Part shown: positions 1 through 4,793 of the stretch, one piece after another | How positions within the stretch are numbered: position 1 is the stretch's first letter | Layout: each line of letters begins with the position of its first letter | From: an uncultured Eubacteriales bacterium | GTDB lineage: Bacteria > Bacillota > Clostridia > Oscillospirales > Oscillospiraceae | Direction of reading: 5' to 3' | Length of the DNA stretch: 6,351 nucleotides | Assembly (NCBI GenBank): GCA_900553135.1 | Contig: USCO01000128.1 | Location: 1-6,351 of the forward strand | The notes under the pieces: generated by a model | The model's database searches: none | Told to the model about the DNA's origin: nothing | Seen by the model: the letters and a program-made list of their open reading frames with translations, nothing else | Translations under genes and position numbers: made by a program

Positions 1-23
1 TTCCAGGAGAGAGGAGCAACACT

Positions 24-392
24 ATGAACATTATGGCACAGCTGGCGGTGATCCTTGGGGTCTGCCTGGCGGGCGAGGGCATCGCGGCCCTGATCCCCGT
101 GGCCTTTCCCTCCAGCGTGGTCAGCCTGATCCTGCTGATGATCCTGCTGCTCACCGGCGTGGTGAAGGAGCGGCAGATCCAGGCGGTGTCCGGCTTTTTC
201 ATTGCCAACATGGCCTTCTTTTTCATCCCCTCCTTTGTGGGGACGCTGGAGCACGCGGAGCTGCTTATCAGCCAGGCCCTGCCCCTGCTGCTGATCGTGG
301 GGCTGACCACCCCGGTGGTCTATCTGGTAACGGGCTGGACGGTGCAGCTTTTGCTGCTGGTCATGAGAAGAAAGGAGAAGGACCATGATTGA
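24..392 (+). CDS. lrgA: LrgA/CidA-family holin-like membrane protein
   Basis: A 122-residue, very hydrophobic protein of the CidA/LrgA family, which sits in the cytoplasmic membrane. It is classically described as holin-like or antiholin-like in murein hydrolase control and cell death, and LrgAB pairs are also linked to pyruvate or small-metabolite transport. Four membrane segments can be placed at about residues 5-25, 31-47, 56-74 and 84-113. The family signature NMAFFFIP is at 62-69, and a short charged tail (RRKEKDHD) ends the protein. The length is typical. The ATG at 24 has GAGGAG at 11-16 with 7 bases of spacing; an in-frame ATG at 33 lacks such a site. The usual P-G-S-V-x-G turn after segment 1 reads PSSVVS (29-34). 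The stop overlaps the start of the lrgB-like gene by 8 bases, so the two are co-translated. Sequence alone does not separate LrgA from CidA. The promoter lies left of the window. Confidence 0.93.
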   Translation: MNIMAQLAVILGVCLAGEGIAALIPVAFPSSVVSLILLMILLLTGVVKERQIQAVSGFFIANMAFFFIPSFVGTLEHAELLISQALPLLLIVGLTTPVVYLVTGWTVQLLLLVMRRKEKDHD

Positions 393-1065
393 CGCCATTC
401 TGAATTCGGCCTTTTTCGGCCTGACCCTTTCCACGGCGGCCTGGTGCTTTGGCCGGTGGGTGCAGAAAAAGACGGGGTGGGTGATCTGTAACCCCCTGCT
501 GGTCGCGTCCCTGGTCATCATCGCCTTTCTGGCGGTGTTCCACATCCCTCTGGAGCAGTACAACCTGGGGGGCGACATGATCAAGCTGATGCTGGGCCCG
601 GTGACGGCGGTGCTGGCCCTGAACATCTACCAGCAGCGCAAGGTGCTGGGACAGTATTTTCTGCCTGTGCTGGCGGGGTGCCTGGCGGGGAGCCTGGCCA
701 GCCTGGGCAGCGTGCTGCTGCTGTGCCGCCTGTTTGCCATGGAGAACAGTCTGACCGTGTCTCTGCTGCCAAAAAGCGTGACCACCGCCATTGCGGTGGG
801 CATCGCCGAGAGCCGGGGCGGTATCCCGGGCATCGCGGCGGCGGCAGTGGTGCTGGCGGGCATCGTGGGGGCAGTGTTCGCACCCCTGTTTGCCAAGGCC
901 TTCCGCATCACCGACCCGGTGGCCGAGGGACTGGCCATCGGCGCGTGCAGCCACGCCCTGGGTACCACCAAGGCCATGGAGATCGGGCCGCTGCAGGGCG
1001 CTATGAGCTCCATCGCCATCTGCGTGTGCGGCATCATTACTTCCATCTTGGCGCTGTTTATTTGA
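385..1065 (+). CDS. lrgB: LrgB/CidB-family membrane protein
   Basis: A 226-residue polytopic membrane protein of the LrgB/CidB family, the obligate partner of the upstream LrgA-like protein. Family landmarks are visible in order: NPLLVA at residues 36-41, LGPVTAVLAL at 70-79, PKSVTTAIA at 129-137, a Gly/Ala-rich membrane segment at 150-170, and AIGACSHALGTTKAME at 184-199. The length matches the family, and the protein appears intact. The ATG at 385 is preceded by AGGAG (373-377) with 7 bases of spacing, and lies inside the last codons of lrgA (8-base overlap), which suggests translational coupling. A hairpin terminator starts at the final base of the stop codon, so this is a two-gene operon. 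No lytSR or other known regulator of lrgAB is in the window. Whether the pair controls lysis or moves pyruvate-like metabolites cannot be read from the sequence. Confidence 0.94.
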   Translation: MIDAILNSAFFGLTLSTAAWCFGRWVQKKTGWVICNPLLVASLVIIAFLAVFHIPLEQYNLGGDMIKLMLGPVTAVLALNIYQQRKVLGQYFLPVLAGCLAGSLASLGSVLLLCRLFAMENSLTVSLLPKSVTTAIAVGIAESRGGIPGIAAAAVVLAGIVGAVFAPLFAKAFRITDPVAEGLAIGACSHALGTTKAMEIGPLQGAMSSIAICVCGIITSILALFI

Positions 1066-1102
1066 AAAAAGAGTGCTTTTCCTTGGAAAAGCACTCTTTT
1101 TT
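1065..1102 (+). terminator. Rho-independent terminator of lrgAB
   Basis: A perfect inverted repeat: the arm at 1065-1082 (A6, GAGTGC, TTTTCC) is complementary to 1085-1102 (GGAAAA, GCACTC, T6), centred on TT at 1083-1084. The GAGTGC/GCACTC core followed by six T residues is a standard intrinsic terminator. The first A is the last base of the lrgB stop codon. Its symmetric A/T tracts mean it could also stop transcription arriving from the right. Confidence 0.9.
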
Positions 1103-1118
1103 GACTGCTGTGATTCTT

Positions 1119-1236
1119 GTAGGGGAAAGACTTGCACAGACTGTGCTCTTTCGTGGCCTCAGAAGCGAAACAACGTTGTCCTTATGTCTGCATTTCCTTC
1201 CTGATGGAGCGGGCCGGTGAGGACACCGGCCCCTAC
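1119..1236. repeat. Degenerate palindromic interspersed repeat (REP-like)
   Basis: A non-coding stretch bounded by a 7-base inverted repeat, GTAGGGG (1119-1125) and CCCCTAC (1230-1236). Inside are two hairpins. One pairs AAAGA 1126-1130 and GCACA 1134-1138 with TGTGC 1142-1146 and TCTTT 1147-1151. The other pairs GGGCCGGTG 1211-1219 with CACCGGCCC 1224-1232. There is also a 10-base palindrome, ACAACGTTGT, at 1170-1179. Edges of the GTAGGGG...CCCCTAC kind are, from general experience, common in short interspersed elements of GC-rich Clostridia. Assignment to a family needs other copies in the genome, which cannot be seen here. Confidence 0.5.
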
Positions 1237-1303
1237 GCTTTTGACCAAACCCCAGAAAAACTGAGAATTTTCTGATCCTTGCCGCGGTCCTAAACCTGTC
1301 GAA

Positions 1304-1355
1304 GCGAAACACAGTTTCGCAGAAAGTTCATTTACTTTTCTTTCAAGAAAAGTAA
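1304..1355. repeat. Two adjacent hairpins at the 3' end of coaBC
   Basis: Two perfect inverted repeats lie side by side: GCGAAAC 1304-1310 with GTTTCGC 1314-1320, and TTACTTTTCTT 1332-1342 with AAGAAAAGTAA 1345-1355. The second lies inside the last codons of coaBC, including its stop codon. On the coaBC (minus) strand neither is followed by a clear run of T, so neither is a textbook terminator, although they probably slow or end transcription and protect the 3' end. The GAAGCGAAAC at 1301-1310 also occurs at 1162-1171 within the repeat to the left, suggesting the whole intergenic region is built from repeat fragments. Confidence 0.45.
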
Positions 1356-2528
1356 GGAGGAGAGAATGCGGGAAGCGGCCTCCTCTTTGGAGAGGAGGGG
1401 CAGTTCCTCCACGCCCTGCTTGGTGATCAGGGTGATGACGTTGGTGTCCACCCCAAAGCCCGCGCCCGCTACCTTCAGGTTGTTGGCGCAGATCATGTCC
1501 ACATTCTTCTTCTCCAGCTTGGCCCGGCTGTTCTCCAGCATGTCCCGGGTCTCCATGGAGAAGCCGCAGATCACCTGTCCGGGGCGACGATGCTGGCCCA
1601 GATACTGCAAAATGTCGGTGGTGCGCTTGAGAGGAATAGACAGATCCCCGTCCTTCTTCTTCACCTTGTCGTCGCTGTATCCAACCGGCGTGTAATCGGC
1701 CACCGCGGCGGCCTTAACGATGATGTCGGACGCCTCCGCTCGCTGGGAAACGGCCTCAAACATGTCCTGGGCGCTGACTACAGGGACCACCTCCACAAAG
1801 GGGGGCGGCGCGATGGAAGTGGGGCCGGAGACCAGGGTGACCTGAGCGCCCCGGAGCATGGCCATGCGGGCGATGGCGTAGCCCATCTTGCCCGTGGAGT
1901 GGTTGGTGAGGTAGCGCACCGGGTCCAGGGCTTCCTGGGTAGGACCGGCGGTGACCAGGACCTTCATGCCCGCCATGTCCTGGGGCATGGCCAGGTGGCG
2001 CAGCACGTGCTGCAAGAGGTCCTCGGGCTCGGGCATCTTGCCCGCACCCACCGCGCCGCAGGCCAGGCGGCCGCTGGCGGGTTCAATGACCTCCCAGCCG
2101 TAGCGGCGGAGAATGTCCAGGTTGTCCTGGGTGACGGGATTTTCGTACATGTTGGTGTTCATGGCCGGGGCAATGAGCTTGGGGCACTTGCAGGCCAGAA
2201 TGGTGGTGGTGAGCATGTCGTCGGCCAGGCCGTGGGCCAGCTTGGCGCAGACGTTGGCGGTGGCGGGGGCCACCAGGACCAGGTCGGTGCGCTGGGCCAG
2301 GGAGATGTGCTCCACCTGGTGGGAGAAGTTGCGGTCGAAGGTGTCCACCATGGTGCGGCGGCCGGTGAGCTGTTCAAAGGTGAGAGGCGTGACAAATTTG
2401 GTGGCGTGCTCGGTCATGACCACCTCCACGGCGCAGTGCTGCTTGACCAGAGCGGAGGCCAGGGCGGCGGCCTTGTAGGCGGCGATGCCCCCGGTGACCC
2501 CCAGCAGGACGGTTTTACCCTTCAGCAT
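1332..2528 (-). CDS. coaBC: Bifunctional phosphopantothenoylcysteine decarboxylase/phosphopantothenate-cysteine ligase
   Basis: A complete 398-residue CoaBC, the cytosolic enzyme that ligates cysteine to 4'-phosphopantothenate (CoaB) and decarboxylates the product to 4'-phosphopantetheine (CoaC, an FMN enzyme). The N-terminal CoaC domain (about 1-180) shows GGIAAYKA at 13-20, the expected catalytic His at 74 in EHISLA, the PAMNTNMY substrate motif at 121-128, and Cys158 in GRLACGAVGAGKMPE. The CoaB domain (about 187-398) shows LVTAGPTQEALDPVR at 191-205, TNHSTGKMGYAIA at 208-220, KAAAVADYTP at 272-281 and the Lys-rich DKVKKK at 287-292. All key residues seem present. The ATG at 2528 has an AGGGG-type binding site about 9 bases upstream on the minus strand. 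It is transcribed divergently from the PanT-like/coaX operon, which supplies its substrate. The final residues (LFLKEK) are encoded by an inverted repeat. Confidence 0.97.
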   Translation of the reverse strand: MLKGKTVLLGVTGGIAAYKAAALASALVKQHCAVEVVMTEHATKFVTPLTFEQLTGRRTMVDTFDRNFSHQVEHISLAQRTDLVLVAPATANVCAKLAHGLADDMLTTTILACKCPKLIAPAMNTNMYENPVTQDNLDILRRYGWEVIEPASGRLACGAVGAGKMPEPEDLLQHVLRHLAMPQDMAGMKVLVTAGPTQEALDPVRYLTNHSTGKMGYAIARMAMLRGAQVTLVSGPTSIAPPPFVEVVPVVSAQDMFEAVSQRAEASDIIVKAAAVADYTPVGYSDDKVKKKDGDLSIPLKRTTDILQYLGQHRRPGQVICGFSMETRDMLENSRAKLEKKNVDMICANNLKVAGAGFGVDTNVITLITKQGVEELPLLSKEEAASRILSSLLFLKEK

Positions 2529-2576
2529 AGAAAAAGACCCCTTTCGTCGGTCTGAGTGGCGGATATCTACCAGGGA

Positions 2577-2605
2577 ATTATGACATAAAAAACGGCCTTT
2601 GTAAA
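2577..2605 (-). promoter_or_regulatory. Predicted sigma-A promoter for coaBC
   Basis: Read on the minus strand: -35 TTTACA (2605-2600), a 17-base spacer, then -10 CATAAT (2582-2577). Both boxes differ from consensus by one base. Transcription would start near 2570 and give a leader of about 40 bases before the coaBC ATG at 2528. Confidence 0.6.
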
Positions 2606-2631
2606 GAAAGTGGTCAATCTATGTTCAATTT

Positions 2632-2652
2632 TTGCAAATCTTGCACTTGCAA
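2632..2652. promoter_or_regulatory. TTGCA repeat cluster, possible operator
   Basis: Three TTGCA units sit at 2632, 2641 and 2647; the outer two are full TTGCAA palindromes and the last forms the -35 box of the rightward promoter. The cluster lies between two divergent promoters of CoA-pathway genes, where a regulator could act on both. No regulator gene is present, and such a small A/T-rich motif could be chance. Confidence 0.3.
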
Positions 2653-2675
2653 TCAGGGGGCACTTTCGCTATAAT
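2647..2675 (+). promoter_or_regulatory. Predicted sigma-A promoter for the panT-coaX operon
   Basis: -35 TTGCAA (2647-2652), a 17-base spacer, and a perfect -10 TATAAT (2670-2675). Transcription would start at about 2681-2683, giving a leader of about 70 bases before the ATG at 2753. Confidence 0.75.
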
Positions 2676-2682
2676 GGGGCGG

Positions 2683-2737
2683 TCAAGGATGAACCCTTGA
2701 ACATTGCGCTGCATCCTCCCAGGCGAGGAGCGGCAGC
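2683..2737 (+). promoter_or_regulatory. Two-hairpin leader upstream of the PanT-like gene
   Basis: Nearly the whole predicted leader folds. Hairpin 1 pairs TCAAGG 2683-2688 with CCTTGA 2695-2700 around a 6-base loop. Hairpin 2 pairs GCTGC 2708-2712 with GCAGC 2733-2737 and, across an A/T-purine internal loop, CCTC 2715-2718 with GAGG 2725-2728. Hairpin 2 ends one base before the ribosome binding site AGGAGGG (2738-2744), so it could affect translation. It resembles in outline a short cis-regulatory RNA, and pan-type RNA motifs are known upstream of pantothenate synthesis genes in Firmicutes, but I cannot match the conserved bases of any known class. It has no terminator-like U tract. Confidence 0.4.
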
Positions 2738-2752
2738 AGGAGGGAATTGAAT

Positions 2753-3394
2753 ATGAAAAACCGTAAGCGAGACACCCGCTGGCTTGTGAGTGTCGCCTTG
2801 ATGGCGGCCATTGTGGTGCTGCTGGCCAATACGCCCCTGGGCATGATCCAGCTGCCCATTATCAAGGCCACCACCACCCATATCCCCGTGATTTTGGGCG
2901 CTATCCTGCTGGGCCCCATGGCCGGAGCCATTCTGGGCGGCGTGTTTGGCCTGTGCTCTCTGGTGAGCAACACCATCGCCCCCGTGGCGGCGTCCGTGTG
3001 CTTCTCCCCCTTTATCGCCATCTCCCTGGGCGGCCCCCTGAGCGCGGTGAAGGCCCTGTGGGTGTCTGTGGGCTGCCGGATTTTGATCGGCGTGGTGGCC
3101 GGCTGGCTGTGGCTGGCCCTGAAGAAGGTGAAGGTTAACGACCTGATCGCCCTGCCCATTGTGGGTGCGGCGGGCGCTATGACCAATACCGCCTCCGTGA
3201 TGGGAAGCATCTTCTTCCTGTTCCGGGCGGAGTACGCCGCGGCCAACAATCTGGCTGTGTCCGCCATGTACGACTTCGTCATGGCGACGGTGACCGGCGC
3301 GGGCGTGATGGAAGCCATTGCCGCCGCGGTGCTGGTGACCGCCATCGGAAAGGCGCTGCTGAAGCTAAAGCGCCCCGTGCTCAGCGCGGCCTGA
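2753..3394 (+). CDS. panT: ECF transporter S component, probably pantothenate-specific (PanT-like)
   Basis: A 213-residue integral membrane protein with the layout of an energy-coupling factor S component: a basic N-terminus (KNRKRDTR), then about six hydrophobic segments near residues 10-26, 44-54, 57-76, 100-123, 131-157 and 174-199. The segment KATTTHIPVILGAILLG at 38-54, followed by GAILGGVFGL at 58-67, is typical of the pantothenate/vitamin S-component family. S components bind the vitamin and dock with the shared EcfA-EcfA'-EcfT module, which is not encoded here. The specificity call rests on context: the next gene is pantothenate kinase and the divergent neighbour is coaBC. I chose the ATG at 2753 because AGGAGGG (2738-2744) is 8 bases upstream; an in-frame TTG at 2747 would be only 2 bases from that site. 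The gene is intact, and coaX follows about 35 bases after its stop. Confidence 0.85.
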   Translation: MKNRKRDTRWLVSVALMAAIVVLLANTPLGMIQLPIIKATTTHIPVILGAILLGPMAGAILGGVFGLCSLVSNTIAPVAASVCFSPFIAISLGGPLSAVKALWVSVGCRILIGVVAGWLWLALKKVKVNDLIALPIVGAAGAMTNTASVMGSIFFLFRAEYAAANNLAVSAMYDFVMATVTGAGVMEAIAAAVLVTAIGKALLKLKRPVLSAA

Positions 3395-3429
3395 ACTACG
3401 GTTAATTTCTTTTTTTGAGGTGAATGCAG

Positions 3430-4200
3430 ATGCTCTTGGCCATTGACATCGGCAACAGTAATATTGTTATCGGCGGAATCGAGAACGATCAGATCAAGTT
3501 CGAAGCCCGAATCGCCACCGACCGCATCAAGACTTCCGACCAGTACGGCGTGGAGATCAAAAATATTCTGAACCTGTTTGAGGTTTCCCCCCAGCAGGTG
3601 GAGGACTGCATCATCTCCTCGGTGGTGCCCCCGGTATTCAACGCGGTGCGCACCGGCGTCATCAAGCTCACCGGCCTGACCCCCATGGTGGTGGGCCCCG
3701 GCATCAAGACGGGCCTGAACATCCAGATGGACAACCCCGCCTCCGTGGGCAGCGACCTCATCGTGGCGGCGGTGGCCGCCCTGCAGGAGTACCAGGCGCC
3801 CCTTATGCTCATTGACATGGGCACCGCTACCACCATTACCGTGGTGGACAAGGACAACACCTACATCGGCGGCGCCATCATCCCCGGCGTGCGGGTGTCG
3901 GCGGAGGCCCTGTCCAGCCGGGCCGCTCAGCTGCCCGGCATCCAGCTGGACCGCCCCAAGCGCGCCATCGGCAAGAACACGGTGGAGTGCATGCGCAGCG
4001 GCATTATGTTCGGCGCGGCCGCCATGCTGGACGGCATGATCGAGCGGATGGAAGCCGAGCTGGGCAAGCAGACCACGGTGGTGGCCACCGGCGGAATTGC
4101 ACAGTTTGTGGCTCCCCTGTGCAAGCGTGAGATTCGTCTGGAGAAGGATCTGCTGCTGAAGGGCCTGAATATCATTTACAAAAAGAATAAGAAGCAGTAA
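3430..4200 (+). CDS. coaX: Type III pantothenate kinase
   Basis: A complete 256-residue CoaX, the cytosolic ASKHA-fold kinase that phosphorylates pantothenate with ATP in the first committed step to CoA. Visible motifs are the first phosphate loop AIDIGNSNIVIGG (4-16), NPASVGSDLIVAAVAA (102-117) with the presumed catalytic Asp109, the second phosphate loop IDMGTATTITVVD (128-140), GGAIIPGVRVSAEAL (147-161), and GGIAQF (221-226) near the C-terminus. Position 110, usually Arg in the G-A-D-R form, is Leu here. I chose the ATG at 3430 because GAGGTG (3417-3422) is 7 bases upstream and homologues begin M-L-L-A-I-D; an ATG at 3424 is only 1 base from that site and would add two residues. It probably shares the promoter at 2647-2675 with the PanT-like gene. 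A T-rich run (3408-3416) lies between them, but no hairpin precedes it, so read-through is expected. Confidence 0.96.
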   Translation: MLLAIDIGNSNIVIGGIENDQIKFEARIATDRIKTSDQYGVEIKNILNLFEVSPQQVEDCIISSVVPPVFNAVRTGVIKLTGLTPMVVGPGIKTGLNIQMDNPASVGSDLIVAAVAALQEYQAPLMLIDMGTATTITVVDKDNTYIGGAIIPGVRVSAEALSSRAAQLPGIQLDRPKRAIGKNTVECMRSGIMFGAAAMLDGMIERMEAELGKQTTVVATGGIAQFVAPLCKREIRLEKDLLLKGLNIIYKKNKKQ

Positions 4201-4218
4201 AAAATACTGTTTGTATTG

Positions 4219-4253
4219 AAAAAAGAGCGCCGGAAGCCCGGCGCTCTTTTTTT
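4219..4253 (+). terminator. Strong Rho-independent terminator after coaX
   Basis: The stem GAGCGCCGG (4225-4233) pairs perfectly with CCGGCGCTC (4238-4246) across the loop AAGC, followed by seven T residues (4247-4253). Six A residues (4219-4224) precede it, so it can also work in the reverse direction and would end any leftward transcript coming from the 4260-4600 region. A weaker hairpin, AATAC 4203-4207 with GTATT 4213-4217, lies between the coaX stop and this stem. Confidence 0.95.
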
Positions 4254-4264
4254 CTGTGGAAAAT

Positions 4265-4290
4265 GTCCTTTCTGAGCCATCAGAAAGGAC
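4265..4290. repeat. Perfect 11-base-pair hairpin
   Basis: GTCCTTTCTGA (4265-4275) pairs perfectly with TCAGAAAGGAC (4280-4290) around the loop GCCA. On the plus strand it is not followed by T residues. On the minus strand it is followed by ATTTTCC and then the bidirectional terminator. It may be the edge of the structured region to its right or a piece of an interspersed repeat. Confidence 0.55.
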
Positions 4291-4300
4291 CAAAGAATGG

Positions 4301-4514
4301 CCGGGGAGGTGCTCCGCGTCGCAGGCTCCAGTCGCCCCTCCCCGGACCCCGTTACGGGGGCGGCCCCTTCGGCTGGCGGTACAATCCGGCGGGCAAACCC
4401 TGAGTGGCTTGCCGCGCTCCTTCCGGGCCACTGGGCCCTGGCCGGAGGGAGATATTGCGCTGTGAACCCCTATGGGCCGCCTGTCTTGTGCCATGTTGTT
4501 TTGCGTGCACAGGC
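4301..4514. other. GC-rich chain of hairpins; candidate structured RNA or repeat, strand unknown
   Basis: This stretch carries no gene I can support, yet almost all of it pairs. Stems are 4301-4309 with 4337-4345 (perfect, 9 pairs, 27-base loop), 4347-4351 with 4355-4359, 4361-4365 with 4371-4375 (one G-T pair), 4389-4396 with 4409-4415 (one bulged G), 4417-4430 with 4439-4451 (about 13 pairs, one bulge and one wobble), and 4479-4484 with 4509-4514. Short open frames on both strands lack ribosome binding sites. I see no match to the signatures of tmRNA, RNase P RNA, SRP RNA or a T-box. 6S RNA, which is defined by shape, cannot be fully excluded. The terminator at 4219-4253 could end a leftward transcript, but no strong leftward promoter is evident. 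High GC by itself gives many pairs, so the call is tentative. Confidence 0.4.
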
Positions 4515-4534
4515 ATGAATCGTCAAAAATTTCG

Positions 4535-4540
4535 TATACT
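4535..4540 (+). promoter_or_regulatory. -10-like box upstream of the RHH-comF genes
   Basis: TATACT differs from the consensus -10 by one base and lies at the left of an AT-rich stretch (4520-4607) about 70 bases before the small gene. No convincing -35 is seen 16-18 bases upstream (AGGCAT/GGCATG), so the promoter would be weak or activator-dependent. Confidence 0.35.
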
Positions 4541-4575
4541 AGAATTAAGTTAATTGTAAGATAGATAAAAGGTAA

Positions 4576-4609
4576 ATCCAATACAATCAAGTCAAAATCA
4601 AGATTGGAT
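4576..4609. promoter_or_regulatory. Phased repeats, possible operator of the RHH gene
   Basis: A 7-base inverted repeat, ATCCAAT (4576-4582) and ATTGGAT (4603-4609), encloses two direct copies of AATCAAG (4585-4591 and 4596-4602) that are 11 bases apart, close to one helical turn. Ribbon-helix-helix repressors commonly bind repeated half-sites spaced by about a turn at their own promoters. Because the site reaches the first possible start codon, it could serve self-regulation. This is inference from pattern and position. Confidence 0.35.
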
Positions 4610-4793
4610 GGTGAGCCTTTTGAAGCGCGATAAACACCTTGGAATTACCGTGACCAGTGAGATGCACCGCAAGCTGGTTTATATTTCTGCCTACGAGGGC
4701 CGCTCCATGAGCGGCCAGATCCTCTACCTCATCCAAAAGTGTGTCCGGGAATTTGAAAAAGAACACGGGCCTATCCCTGAGGAAGAGTCTTGA
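4608..4793 (+). CDS. Small ribbon-helix-helix (Arc/CopG-like) protein
   Basis: A 61-residue, basic-then-acidic protein. The order strand LGITVTSE (11-18), helix EMHRKLVYISAYEG (18-31), turn RSMSG (32-36) and helix QILYLIQKCVREFEKEHG (37-54) fits the ribbon-helix-helix fold of Arc/CopG/MetJ-type DNA-binding dimers, where the N-terminal strand reads DNA. It resembles short Arc-like proteins of Clostridia with the pattern RDKHLGI...YEGRS...YLI. The start is uncertain. ATG 4608 and GTG 4611 lack a ribosome binding site, whereas TTG 4620 has GGTGA (4610-4614) 5 bases upstream and would give 57 residues starting MKRDKHLG. The stop TGA overlaps the TTG start of comF (TTGA), so the two are translationally coupled. 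No toxin partner is adjacent, which argues against an antitoxin. Target and function are unknown. Confidence 0.75.
   Translation: MVSLLKRDKHLGITVTSEMHRKLVYISAYEGRSMSGQILYLIQKCVREFEKEHGPIPEEES

Noticed and set aside
361..1137. A 258-codon minus-strand frame opposite lrgB
   Set aside because: His/Gln-rich antisense shadow of a clear LrgB protein; it also runs through the terminator.
1590..2555. A 321-codon plus-strand frame antisense to coaBC
   Set aside because: It reads as Gly/His/Val-rich shadow sequence opposite a complete CoaBC with all motifs.
2747..2752. TTG at 2747 as the start of the PanT-like gene
   Set aside because: Only 2 bases separate it from AGGAGGG, whereas the ATG at 2753 has 8 bases of spacing.
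3408..3416. T-rich run between panT and coaX as a terminator
   Set aside because: No stable hairpin lies directly upstream, so termination within the operon is unlikely.
4256..4518. Two short plus-strand frames (4256-4465 and 4297-4518) in the GC-rich spacer
   Set aside because: There is no ribosome binding site, the sequence is unlike any family I recognise, and it is made of hairpin arms, so structure explains it better than coding.
4254..4520. Known housekeeping RNA (tmRNA, RNase P RNA, SRP RNA, T-box)
   Set aside because: None of the conserved sequence signatures of these RNAs could be found on either strand. 6S RNA is defined by shape and remains open, so it is covered as a finding instead.
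2683..4590. A 635-codon open frame on the minus strand across panT, coaX and the spacer
   Set aside because: It is antisense to two well-conserved genes, crosses a strong terminator, is rich in His/Gly/Ala low-complexity sequence typical of the reverse frame of GC-rich genes, and has no ribosome binding site.
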